In this document: one piece after another, positions 44,273 to 52,322 of the stretch
How the letters are laid out: each line of letters opens with the position of its first letter
How positions within the stretch are numbered: the stretch's first letter is position 1
Source: Cyclobacteriaceae bacterium
Lineage (GTDB): Bacteria > Bacteroidota > Bacteroidia > Cytophagales > Cyclobacteriaceae
Reading direction: 5' to 3'
Length of the DNA: 64,000 nucleotides
Assembly: GCA_016787755.1 (NCBI GenBank)
Contig: JAEUUA010000023.1
Span: 1 to 64,000 of the forward strand
Program-made: the position numbers and the translations under genes
Notes under the pieces: generated by a model
Told to the model about the DNA's origin: nothing
Databases searched by the model: none
Seen by the model: only the letters and a program-made list of their open reading frames with translations

Positions 44273-45078
44273 AAAAACAATCCGATAGCTGGCATAAAAA
44301 ACACGGCATCGCCTACCAGGCGATATCTGGCATTGACCAGAAAAAAGGTGTGGAAAAAGAAAATGAATATGAGCACTACCGTCATTAATAGAAATAAAAA
44401 AGGAGCTTGCCATGAAGTCTGAGTGCCTATCCAAAGAGTTATTAAAAAATTAATCGTTCCCAAACCAAATAAGCATTTTCCGGTTGTTTTTTTCCCGACT
44501 TGAATGGCAAAAGAAGAATGCCCATCTTGTTTGTCAGTATCGTATTCAAACCATGAAAAGAGTAAAAGGTTAATTAATGCAACAATGAACAGTTGAGTGA
44601 TTAACAGACACTCTATATATGAAACTTCGGATGTTACAGAAAAGGAGGTAAGAAGGACCCCCGAGGTATAGATAGCCGCCACAAAGACTTCTTTCGCTTT
44701 CAACTGTTTTTGAACAAGTAAATACAATCCCGCCAAAAGGGAAATAAAAATTCCTCCTATCAAAACTGGTGTTCTCAAAAAAGGAACAATGCTGATTGCA
44801 GCGAGTGCTGCCAAAAAGGAAAGTGTCCACAACAATTTTTGATAACGTTGATGAAACTGATGCCGTTCACTAGCGGCTGGATTGCTCATCGCTCTTACAT
44901 CCAATAATCGATCGACCGTATAGATAACCCATACCACAAACCCCAACGCTAACATCCCTTGAATCTTTGGAGGAACGGAAAGTAGTTTCGAAAAATAAAG
45001 TGCACAGATGACGGCTCCTGCTGCCACATCCAAACTGAGTAGATTACACATTCTATAGAATCGAATCAGTATTTCCAT
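44269..45078 (-). CDS. UbiA-like membrane prenyltransferase-family protein
   Basis: 269 residues with about eight membrane helices. The first acidic motif appears as YTVDRLLDV (Asp56, Asp60), and a second near YDTDKQDGHSSFAIQVG, the position and spacing of the two Asp-rich motifs of UbiA prenyltransferases; the first lacks the usual Asn-Asp start. It could prenylate an aromatic ring or act on another lipid carrier. Downstream of the atp terminator and coupled to a methyltransferase gene. Confidence 0.75.
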   Translation of the reverse strand: MEILIRFYRMCNLLSLDVAAGAVICALYFSKLLSVPPKIQGMLALGFVVWVIYTVDRLLDVRAMSNPAASERHQFHQRYQKLLWTLSFLAALAAISIVPFLRTPVLIGGIFISLLAGLYLLVQKQLKAKEVFVAAIYTSGVLLTSFSVTSEVSYIECLLITQLFIVALINLLLFSWFEYDTDKQDGHSSFAIQVGKKTTGKCLFGLGTINFLITLWIGTQTSWQAPFLFLLMTVVLIFIFFFHTFFLVNARYRLVGDAVFFMPAIGLFL

Positions 45079-45082
45079 AAAT

Positions 45083-45113
45083 AAAAAACTCCCTGTTTCG
45101 CAGGGAGTTTTCT
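45083..45113 (-). terminator. Rho-independent terminator of the atp operon
   Basis: Stem AAACTCCCTG (45086-45095) with CAGGGAGTTT (45101-45110) around a five-base loop; read on the minus strand it is followed by a T-rich run. It lies between the atpG stop (45131) and the UbiA-like start (45078). Confidence 0.88.
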
Positions 45114-45130
45114 TTTAGAGTCGATATTAA

Positions 45131-46009
45131 TCAAGAAGACTTTAGCGCTTCGGCACCTGCCACAATTTCTAAAATTTCCTTTGTGATGGCTGCCTGCCGG
45201 GTGCGGTTATAAGTCAGTTTCAATTCTTTCAAAAGATCTCCCGCATTTTCTGTTGCCTTATCCATGGCTGTCATTCGGGCACCGTTCTCAGCTGCATTTG
45301 AGTCCAACACAGCTTTATATAATTGAATTTTCAACGCCTTCGGAACCAACCCAACTACAATTTCTTCCTGATTTGGCAAGTAAATATAATCGACCTCCGA
45401 AGTTTTTTTCTCCTGCACCTGCGGCAATACCGGAAGGAACTGTTCAACCCGAAGAATTTGGGTAGCTACGTTTTTGAATTCGTTATAAACGAGTTCAATC
45501 TTATCATAAGCTCCCGTTTTATATGACTCCATTAAAAATTCACCTGCTTCAGCAACGGCATCAAAAGAAAGATGTTGAAAAACCGTTGCGTACTTGTCAA
45601 CTTGTTTAAAGTTACGTTTCGCAAAATATTCCAACCCCTTTTTACCCAACGGCAAGATCGCAACATTTCCTTTAGCCAACTGCCGCGAATATTTTTCGGC
45701 AATAACGCGATTGGCTGCTTTCATTATACTACTATTGAACGCACCACACAGTCCACGATCGGAACTAATTACAACCAATAAAATTTTCTCTTCAGTGCGA
45801 GGCTGACTATACCATGCTTGCTCATTCTGACTGGCTGCTGAAAGATTTTGAAAAAGTTGAGTTAGCTTTTTAGCATACGGTCGCATTTGAGTAATGCGCT
45901 CTTGCGACCTCCTTAATTTAGCTGCCGCCACCATTTTCATGGCCTTCGTAATCTGTTGTGTTGAGATTACGGAGCTAATACGACTCTTAACTTCTTTTAA
46001 ACTTGCCAT
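45131..46009 (-). CDS. atpG: F-type ATP synthase gamma subunit
   Basis: 292 residues. Conserved termini: MASLKEVKSRISSVISTQQITKAMKMVAAAKLRRSQ at the start (helix 1 of the central stalk) and NRTRQAAITKEILEIVAGAEAL at the end (helix 2). GLCGAFNSS lies in the middle domain. The subunit is the rotating shaft that couples proton flow to catalysis. Last gene of the operon, followed by a terminator; 88 bp with a dyad repeat separate it from atpA. Confidence 0.97.
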   Translation of the reverse strand: MASLKEVKSRISSVISTQQITKAMKMVAAAKLRRSQERITQMRPYAKKLTQLFQNLSAASQNEQAWYSQPRTEEKILLVVISSDRGLCGAFNSSIMKAANRVIAEKYSRQLAKGNVAILPLGKKGLEYFAKRNFKQVDKYATVFQHLSFDAVAEAGEFLMESYKTGAYDKIELVYNEFKNVATQILRVEQFLPVLPQVQEKKTSEVDYIYLPNQEEIVVGLVPKALKIQLYKAVLDSNAAENGARMTAMDKATENAGDLLKELKLTYNRTRQAAITKEILEIVAGAEALKSS

Positions 46010-46029
46010 ATCTTAATTCTCAATTTTCA

Positions 46030-46096
46030 ATTCGTCAATTCGTCAATTTTATTTTAGCCCATTGGCTAATCGATAATTGACCTCATTGATAATTGA
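46030..46096. repeat. Word-repeat dyad between atpA and atpG (TCAATT/AATTGA)
   Basis: The left side holds the word TCAATT four times (as TCAATTTTCAATTCG, GTCAATTCG, GTCAATT); the right side holds its complement AATTGA. The core is a hairpin: GTCAATT (46042-46048) with AATTGAC (46075-46081), and inside it TTAGCC (46054-46059) with GGCTAA (46064-46069). No T run, so not a plain terminator; it sits inside an operon. Confidence 0.6.
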
Positions 46097-46097
46097 A

Positions 46098-47672
46098 TTA
46101 ATATTTAGAAGCCAACTCAGTTGCAACCTTCTTAACCAAATTCACATCGGCATCTTCAAACTTACCTGCGCGGAAGTTATCCAACACCTGCTTGTACTGC
46201 GCACGCATCAACTCAATAAATTCTTTCTCAAACTCTTTTACTTTTACTACCGGCACCCGGTCAATATATCCCTTTGTTGAGGCCAGGATCATTACAACTT
46301 GTTCTTCAACCGGCACCGGTGCATATTGAGCTTGCTTTAAAACTTCGGTGTTTCTACGTCCGCGCTCAATAGTAAGCTTTGTAACTGCATCCAAGTCCGA
46401 ACCGAATTTTGAAAACGCCTCCAATTCACGGAATTGGGCTTGATCCAACTTTAACGTACCCGCCACTTTCTTCATGGATTTGATCTGCGCATTTCCTCCT
46501 ACGCGCGATACTGAGATCCCCACGTTAATTGCAGGACGAATGCCGGAGTTGAATAAGTTCGTCTCAAGGAAAATCTGTCCATCCGTAATTGAAATTACGT
46601 TGGTCGGAATGTACGCAGAAACATCATTTGCTTGTGTTTCAATAATGGGAAGCGCTGTTAATGATCCGCCACCTTTCACAATGCTCTTCAAAGATGGAGG
46701 AAGGTCATTCATGTTGCTGGCGATGCCATCATCGTTGATGATTTTAGCAGCCCGCTCTAACAAACGTGAGTGAAGGTAAAATACATCACCCGGATATGCT
46801 TCCCGACCTGGGGGTCTTCTCAATAATAAAGACACTTCACGATACGCAACTGCTTGCTTTGAAAGGTCATCATAAATTACCAAAGCCGGTCGACCCGTGT
46901 CTCTAAAGAATTCACCAATCGCAGCACCAGTAAAAGGTGCAAAGAATTGCATTGGGGCAGGATCAGCGGCCGAGGCACAAACAATTACAGTATATTTCAA
47001 AGCCCCTGCTTTTTCAAGGGTAGCTGCCACACCGGCAACAGTTGATGCTTTCTGCCCAATGGCTACATAGATACAATATACCGGCTCGCCCTTATCGTAA
47101 AATTCTCTTTGGTTGATGATCGCATCAATTGCAACTGCCGTCTTTCCCGTTTGACGATCGCCAATGATCAACTCGCGTTGTCCACGACCAATCGGGATCA
47201 TCGCATCAATTGCCTTGATTCCAGTTTGTAATGGTTCATTTACTGGCTGACGGAAAATTACACCGGGAGCCTTACGCTCCAATGGCATTTCATACAATTG
47301 ACCTTCAACAGGGCCTTTGCCATCAATAGGTTGTGCCAGGGTATCCACTACACGACCCAGCAAACCCTCACCCACTTTTACAGCAGCAATTTCGCCCGTA
47401 CGTTTTACGGTAGCGCCTTCTTTTATTCCTTCCCCATCTCCTAACAACACGGCTCCCACATTATCTTCTTCAAGATTCAGCACCAATGCTTTTAGTCCAT
47501 TTTCAAATTCGATAAGCTCACCTGCTTGTGCCTTGGTAAGGCCATAGATACGAGCTACTCCATCACCAATGGTTAATACGGTACCAATCTCTTCCAATTG
47601 CGCGTCTGTGCGCGATTGTGATAATTGTTCTCTTAATATTGCTGAAACTTCTTCCGGTCTGATCTCTGCCAT
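46098..47672 (-). CDS. atpA: F-type ATP synthase alpha subunit
   Basis: 524 residues. Walker A is GDRQTGKT, Walker B-like [12 protein letters not shown] follows, and the alpha-chain signature [14 protein letters not shown] is near residue 370. Catalytic-site arginine lies in that last motif. It forms the non-catalytic sites of the alpha3beta3 ring. The beta subunit gene (atpD) is absent from this operon. Confidence 0.97.
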   Translation of the reverse strand: MAEIRPEEVSAILREQLSQSRTDAQLEEIGTVLTIGDGVARIYGLTKAQAGELIEFENGLKALVLNLEEDNVGAVLLGDGEGIKEGATVKRTGEIAAVKVGEGLLGRVVDTLAQPIDGKGPVEGQLYEMPLERKAPGVIFRQPVNEPLQTGIKAIDAMIPIGRGQRELIIGDRQTGKTAVAIDAIINQREFYDKGEPVYCIYVAIGQKASTVAGVAATLEKAGALKYTVIVCASAADPAPMQFFAPFTGAAIGEFFRDTGRPALVIYDDLSKQAVAYREVSLLLRRPPGREAYPGDVFYLHSRLLERAAKIINDDGIASNMNDLPPSLKSIVKGGGSLTALPIIETQANDVSAYIPTNVISITDGQIFLETNLFNSGIRPAINVGISVSRVGGNAQIKSMKKVAGTLKLDQAQFRELEAFSKFGSDLDAVTKLTIERGRRNTEVLKQAQYAPVPVEEQVVMILASTKGYIDRVPVVKVKEFEKEFIELMRAQYKQVLDNFRAGKFEDADVNLVKKVATELASKY

Positions 47673-47698
47673 AAACTGTTCGTTATGAGATTGTATTA

Positions 47699-48259
47699 TT
47701 AAATTTCTTTTATAAACTGATTCTCTGAAAACTTTAACTTCAAATGCTTCAACTTGCTGCTAATAGAAGCATCTATTTGACGATCGCCAACATTCAACAC
47801 AAAGCCACCCAGTAAACTTGGATCTGTCTTTTCTGTTAGATCAATTTCTGTTTTGTTGCTCAACTGTTTCACTACGGCTTCTATCTTGGCACGCAAAGCT
47901 GAATCCATAGGTACCGTTGTTGTAATCGTTGCCTTGCCTATTCCCTTAAAAACATTGTAGGCAACATGGAATTCTTTTGCAATGGTTGGCAGCAGGGGTT
48001 CTCTGTTTTTGCGCGTGAGAATATCGATCATATCGAAGGTGAGTGAATTTACCCGTCCTTTAAATAAAGCATCTAACACATTCTTCTTCTTCTCATGGCG
48101 AATGATGGGACTGCGCAACATATTCACAAGGTTGCGATTAGCCATGCATACGCGATCAAACATTTGCATATCCGTATTAACTTCTTCTAATACCCCACGT
48201 TCCACGGCTAATCCTAGCAATGACTTAACGTACCTGGAAGCTGCCCGTGTGTCTGACAT
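47699..48259 (-). CDS. atpH: F-type ATP synthase delta subunit
   Basis: 186 residues, usual length. [18 protein letters not shown] at the N-terminus and [25 protein letters not shown] at the C-terminus are the OSCP/delta signatures. It fixes the peripheral stalk to the top of F1. The gene starts 2 bp after the atpF stop and ends 26 bp before atpA. Confidence 0.95.
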   Translation of the reverse strand: MSDTRAASRYVKSLLGLAVERGVLEEVNTDMQMFDRVCMANRNLVNMLRSPIIRHEKKKNVLDALFKGRVNSLTFDMIDILTRKNREPLLPTIAKEFHVAYNVFKGIGKATITTTVPMDSALRAKIEAVVKQLSNKTEIDLTEKTDPSLLGGFVLNVGDRQIDASISSKLKHLKLKFSENQFIKEI

Positions 48260-48261
48260 TC

Positions 48262-48756
48262 TTAGTTAAGCTTTAAATCTTTAATGAATGTATTGGCCAA
48301 TTCTTTCTGTGATTTGTCATCAGAAAGATTTTTCTTAATTAGTTTCTCTGCAATATCTAATGAGAACATGGCTACCTGTTCCTTCACTTCGCGAAGGGCC
48401 GCGTTCTTTTCTGTTTGAATAATTGACTTTGCATCTTCAATCAGGCGATCTGCATTCTTTTTAGCATTTGCCTGGGCGTCATCATGAATGCGGTTTGCCG
48501 CTGTGCGCGCATCCCGCAAAATTTTGTCGCGCTCATCGCGGGTTTCACGGAGTAACTTCTCATTGTCCTCCTTCAAGCTTGCCATTTCCTTTTTGGCATT
48601 CTCTGCAGAATCCAGTGCCTGTTGAATTGATTCTTCACGCTCTTTTAGTGAGGTGAGGATTGGCTTCCAGGCTAGTTTCCCTAACAATAAAACCAACAAA
48701 ATAAATACAAACAGTTGCCAGATTACGAGGCCAGGGCCAGGGGTTAACAAATCCAT
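48262..48756 (-). CDS. atpF: F-type ATP synthase b subunit
   Basis: 164 residues. One N-terminal membrane helix (IWQLFVFILLVLLLGKLAW, with the following PIL) and a long charged coiled coil, the typical b-subunit plan. Two copies form the peripheral stalk. Genes are packed: atpE lies 88 bp upstream, atpH 2 bp downstream. Confidence 0.95.
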   Translation of the reverse strand: MDLLTPGPGLVIWQLFVFILLVLLLGKLAWKPILTSLKEREESIQQALDSAENAKKEMASLKEDNEKLLRETRDERDKILRDARTAANRIHDDAQANAKKNADRLIEDAKSIIQTEKNAALREVKEQVAMFSLDIAEKLIKKNLSDDKSQKELANTFIKDLKLN

Positions 48757-48844
48757 AAATTATCTTTTTTCTCTTTTCTACCTTCTTTGTTATTTCGATA
48801 AAAAGAACCGCTCGAACCCAGCGTTCGAGCAGGTTCTTTCAATT

Positions 48845-49102
<258 letters not shown>

Positions 49103-49154
49103 TTAAGTTAAACAACCACTCTGAAAACTTCAGAATGGATTTCTTTAATATCTT

Positions 49155-50183
49155 TTAATGATCGTGACCCTCTTCTACAGCCATGCCGATATACATCGAT
49201 GAAAACATCGTGAACACGTAGGCTTGAATACCGGCCACTAACAATTCAATCAAGTTTATAAATAATACGATTATTGAAGACCCAAATCCTACGTAATAGC
49301 TTCCAAAAATAAACGTTAGGCAAATCAAGGCAAGCAAAACGATATGGCCTGCTGTGATGGCTACAAATAATCGAATCATCAAAGAAAACGGCTTGGTAAA
49401 CATGCCAATGATTTCTACCGGAAGAATTACAATCCTTAGCGGCAGTGGAACACCTGGTGTCCAGAAGATATGACCCCAGTATGTTTTTTTTCCATTGAAG
49501 TTTGTAATCAAAAATGTTAACACAGCTAACGTCATTGTTACTGCAATATTTCCCGTGAGATTCCCAGCGCCCGGAAGCAAGCCTAACAAGTTACCAAACA
49601 GGATAAAGAAGAAAAGTGTAAGCATGTAGGGCAAAAACCTTTCGTAATGATGGCCAATGTTCGGCTTTACAATTTCATCACGAACAAAAATGATGATTGG
49701 CTCAAAAAAGGATTGAACTCCTTTGGGAGCTTTGCCATAATTGTTCTTTGCTCCTTTGGCTACCGAAAGAAAAACATAGAACATAAGCGCTGCGGTAATC
49801 AGCAGCATCAGCACATTCTTTGTAATAGAGATGTCAAACACTGACTTTCCAGACTCAGCTAGTGTGATGTGATCATGTTCTAGCTTATATCCATTGTATT
49901 CAATTTCATTATGATGCTCATCATAAAAACGGTTAGACGAAAAAACATCCAAACCCTTCTCTTCTGAATAAACTATAATTGGCAATGGGACAACGAGCCA
50001 ATCGGCAATGTGCCATTGATGATCGTCCTTTACGTGATGTAAAATAACTTCGCTTGCATTGAAGGGTGCTTTCTCTTCATGCCCCTCTCCTTCTGATGCA
50101 AAAACAGGAGAAAAAGCGCTCGCTAAAACGATTAAAAAAAGGGCTAAAAGCGTTGATTTTGAATCAAAAAAGGGCTTATTCAT
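49155..50183 (-). CDS. atpB: F-type ATP synthase a subunit
   Basis: 342 residues from ATG 50183. The open frame extends to 50309, but only 50183 starts with a signal-like MNKPFF...LLALFLIVLASAFSPVFA, and a perfect -7 element lies at 50216-50223. Bacteroidota a subunits carry a long N-terminal extramembrane region, seen here (about 25-145). The C-terminal core has the essential Arg in SLMIRLFVAITAGH and the last helix ELLVAGIQAYVFTMFSSMYI. It forms the proton channel with the c ring. Confidence 0.95.
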   Translation of the reverse strand: MNKPFFDSKSTLLALFLIVLASAFSPVFASEGEGHEEKAPFNASEVILHHVKDDHQWHIADWLVVPLPIIVYSEEKGLDVFSSNRFYDEHHNEIEYNGYKLEHDHITLAESGKSVFDISITKNVLMLLITAALMFYVFLSVAKGAKNNYGKAPKGVQSFFEPIIIFVRDEIVKPNIGHHYERFLPYMLTLFFFILFGNLLGLLPGAGNLTGNIAVTMTLAVLTFLITNFNGKKTYWGHIFWTPGVPLPLRIVILPVEIIGMFTKPFSLMIRLFVAITAGHIVLLALICLTFIFGSYYVGFGSSIIVLFINLIELLVAGIQAYVFTMFSSMYIGMAVEEGHDH

Positions 50184-50215
50184 CACTACTGGAACAAAGG
50201 CTTTTAATTGGACTG

Positions 50216-50223
50216 CAAAAGTA
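50216..50223 (-). promoter_or_regulatory. -7 element for the atpBEFHAG genes
   Basis: Minus strand TACTTTTG, a perfect TAnnTTTG match, 32 bases before ATG 50183, with a T-rich block upstream. The structural genes could thus be transcribed separately from atpZ. Confidence 0.5.
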
Positions 50224-50283
50224 TCAATTATCCTTTCTGAAAAAAATTGTTTTGCCCGAATTTTGGGTATTCCTCTCCTTATT

Positions 50284-50661
50284 TTAGGGGCCTTTTTTGG
50301 AGTTGGCATCCGTCATCAAAAAGATTACCTCCAAACCTGTAAATAGCAGATAAGAAAGTATAAAGAGGCTAACATTGGCACGCACCTCGGTAGGGGTTTC
50401 CCAAATCAAAAAAAATACAAACCCAAGACCGGCAATCATTTTTAAGGAAATTGAAAGCAGATAAAACAGAACAAAAACCTGTGGTTGTTTTTGGCGAACC
50501 TTAAATAAATAGTTTGTAATAATCAGTGTAATGAAGAAAAGAAAGAAAACAATCTCTTTCCAAAATGAAGGAATAAACCACCATTCAAAAAAATTACCAG
50601 CGTAAAGAATAAACAGCAACAGGACCGTACTGATTGAAAGGCTTATTAAAAAGCGGAGCAC
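50284..50661 (-). CDS. Four-helix membrane protein in the atp locus, unknown
   Basis: 125 residues with four membrane helices (about 5-22, 35-53, 64-85, 92-115) and few charged residues. It starts 2 bp after the atpZ stop and lies upstream of atpB, the place taken by atpI in many bacteria. I do not see a sequence match to AtpI and assign no function; position suggests a role in c-ring assembly or Mg/Ca handling at the ATP synthase. Confidence 0.7.
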   Translation of the reverse strand: MLRFLISLSISTVLLLFILYAGNFFEWWFIPSFWKEIVFFLFFITLIITNYLFKVRQKQPQVFVLFYLLSISLKMIAGLGFVFFLIWETPTEVRANVSLFILSYLLFTGLEVIFLMTDANSKKGP

Positions 50662-50663
50662 GC

Positions 50664-50861
50664 TTATTCTTTGTTTAGGGTACGATACAGCTGAACCATG
50701 AGCCCACCGAAGAGAACAAAAATAAACGTGATGAGAAAGACAGGATATTTTAATTCCAGGTATTGATCTAGCTTTAACCCAAGCCAGGCTCCCGCGCCCA
50801 ACGTAACCAACATTTGCAGGCCAAGCCCACTATACTTAAGGAATGAATTGGGCGGTTTCAT
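50664..50861 (-). CDS. atpZ: AtpZ/AtpI-family small membrane protein
   Basis: 65 residues with two membrane helices: YSGLGLQMLVTLGAGAWLGLKLDQYL, then PVFLITFIFVLFGGLMVQLYR. The G-x-G-x-Q-M and G-x-x-x-G-x-x-L-D pattern is the AtpZ/ATPase_gene1 family that heads many atp operons. AtpZ with AtpI has been linked to c-ring assembly and divalent cation transport. First gene of the atp locus. Confidence 0.8.
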   Translation of the reverse strand: MKPPNSFLKYSGLGLQMLVTLGAGAWLGLKLDQYLELKYPVFLITFIFVLFGGLMVQLYRTLNKE

Positions 50862-50875
50862 GTCGGAAGCTTGGT

Positions 50876-50912
50876 GCTGGATACTTGATACTGATCTTTA
50901 GTATCAGGAATC
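50876..50912. repeat. Word-repeat dyad between bactofilin and atpZ (GATACT)
   Basis: The words GGATAC and TTGATAC follow each other, then TGATACT (50886-50892) pairs perfectly with AGTATCA (50900-50906) around a seven-base loop, with an outer GGAT/ATCC pair. It lies between two same-strand genes. No T run follows the stem. Confidence 0.55.
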
Positions 50913-50924
50913 CCACAATTAGCA

Positions 50925-51356
50925 TTAATTTGCCCTTGCACCCTCTGGGCGAAGGGCATGCATCCCATTGCTTTCGCCAATTTTAATGTCTTTAATCACT
51001 GCGCCCATTTTACAACTTCCGTTGAAAACGGCTCCCGGCTCAACAACTAATTTTCCCGTAAGGATATCGCCATGGATTTTGGCAGTTGCCTTTAATACCA
51101 ATAACTCAGAAATCTCCAATTTACCTTTTACTTCGCCCTCAATGTCTGCATTCTGCGCAATGATGTTACCTTCAATATGGCTTGAGTGACCCAAGGCAAT
51201 CTTTGATTTGGACTTAACACTTCCAATCACCTTGCCTTCAATCCGAATGTTTCCGTAGGTTTCAATGTTTCCCTCAAGCACGGTGCCCTTTCCAATCACG
51301 TTGCTGGAATTGCTAATCTCGTCTGCGACTCTCTTTTGTTCTTTTGATGTTAACAT
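50925..51356 (-). CDS. Bactofilin family cytoskeletal protein
   Basis: 143 residues. The DUF583 right-handed beta-helix is plain in its repeating pattern: IGKGTVLEGNIETYGNIRIEGKVIGSVKSKSKIALG, then HIEGNIIAQNADIEGEVKGKLEISE. Bactofilins polymerise without nucleotide and organise envelope or polar structures. The gene is 10 bp downstream of an M23 peptidase gene, a pairing also seen for bactofilins that steer peptidoglycan hydrolases. Confidence 0.9.
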   Translation of the reverse strand: MLTSKEQKRVADEISNSSNVIGKGTVLEGNIETYGNIRIEGKVIGSVKSKSKIALGHSSHIEGNIIAQNADIEGEVKGKLEISELLVLKATAKIHGDILTGKLVVEPGAVFNGSCKMGAVIKDIKIGESNGMHALRPEGARAN

Positions 51357-51366
51357 GGCGTTTAGT

Positions 51367-52233
51367 TTAAAAAGTTACAAAATCTTCCGGATTAAGGGAG
51401 TTTCCATTGTACCACATTTCAAAATGTAAATGAGGCCCATCGGTCATCTCTCCACTGTTGCCAACTATAGAGATAATATCACCGGCATTTACAAAACTAC
51501 CAACTTTTTTTAACAATCCTGCATTGTGCTTATACACGGTAACCAGATTGCCCCTATGCTGCACCGCAATTACATGTCCTGCGTCCTGCGTCCATGAGGC
51601 CATTACCACCGTGCCATCGGCTACACACTTAACGGGTTCATTCGTCTTTGCCACCACATCTATTCCATAGTGACCTTTCTTAATATCATAATGATCGGAC
51701 ACAAAACCGGTAATGGGTGTAAAGAAAAACATCTCTTGCAACTCCCGATACTTGCCGCTAGCCAACGTAACTAAGGAGAATTCACTTTTCTCAAATTCCT
51801 TTCTAAACATGGAATCGGAGGCTGCCAAATCCATTTTCCCAACAGTTGTCACAGGCCTGTTGTTTCCTCCCAAAACTTCTGCCGGGTCAGTAAATCCACT
51901 GGACGTATCCCCACTCAATACGCGTTGGAAGTTTTGAATGAATAAATCCTTTTGATTTACCTCCACGGCCAGCGAGTCAACTTTTACAGCCAACTCATAC
52001 AACTTCTTGTTGGCTTCCATTTGGGCATATTTAGGATCGAACCATTTGGCTAATAAAGTCTTTGACAAAAAGAGACTAAATGCAAAAAGCAGTAAGAACA
52101 CCGAAGCTGAAATTACCAGCACTTTGGCATAAGTAAACCCGGTGCTTGATGTCTCAGCAAGGTTCTCTTCATTTCGAATCACCACCAGGTATTTGGTTGT
52201 GAGGCGCTCGGATATGGTTTTTTTCGGTTTCAA
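51367..52233 (-). CDS. M23-family metallopeptidase, membrane-anchored
   Basis: 288 residues, TTG start. One membrane helix (about 35-57), a coiled segment (about 70-105), and a C-terminal LytM domain with KGHYGIDVVA (His and Asp ligands), VYKHNAGLL and PHLHFEMWYNG (HxH). Zn ligands are complete. It is likely a periplasmic peptidoglycan endopeptidase acting with the bactofilin encoded 10 bp downstream, in the way of LmdC-type or Helicobacter Csd1 systems; that partner role is inference. Confidence 0.9.
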   Translation of the reverse strand: MKPKKTISERLTTKYLVVIRNEENLAETSSTGFTYAKVLVISASVFLLLFAFSLFLSKTLLAKWFDPKYAQMEANKKLYELAVKVDSLAVEVNQKDLFIQNFQRVLSGDTSSGFTDPAEVLGGNNRPVTTVGKMDLAASDSMFRKEFEKSEFSLVTLASGKYRELQEMFFFTPITGFVSDHYDIKKGHYGIDVVAKTNEPVKCVADGTVVMASWTQDAGHVIAVQHRGNLVTVYKHNAGLLKKVGSFVNAGDIISIVGNSGEMTDGPHLHFEMWYNGNSLNPEDFVTF

Positions 52234-52247
52234 ATGGTTAATTTCAA

Positions 52248-52255
52248 CAAAATTA
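52248..52255 (-). promoter_or_regulatory. -7 element for the M23-bactofilin operon
   Basis: Minus strand TAATTTTG, a perfect TAnnTTTG match, 14 bases before the TTG start at 52233. Confidence 0.5.
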
Positions 52256-52322
52256 GAGATTCTGATTGATTATAATATTGAATATCTGTTTTTTACGTTT
52301 GTAGATTAAAACGGAAATTACC

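Noticed and set aside
44273-44434. N-terminal extension of the methyltransferase to 44434
   Set aside because: It would overlap the UbiA-like gene by 166 bp; ATG 44272 gives the usual four-base overlap.
45083-45113. atpDC deletion at the end of the atp operon
   Set aside because: A good terminator directly follows atpG, and a split atp locus is common in Bacteroidota, so a fresh deletion is not needed.
50184-50309. N-terminal extension of atpB to 50309
   Set aside because: The 42 extra residues are basic and unrelated to a subunits, and a -7 element lies in this stretch; the signal-like sequence starts at ATG 50183.
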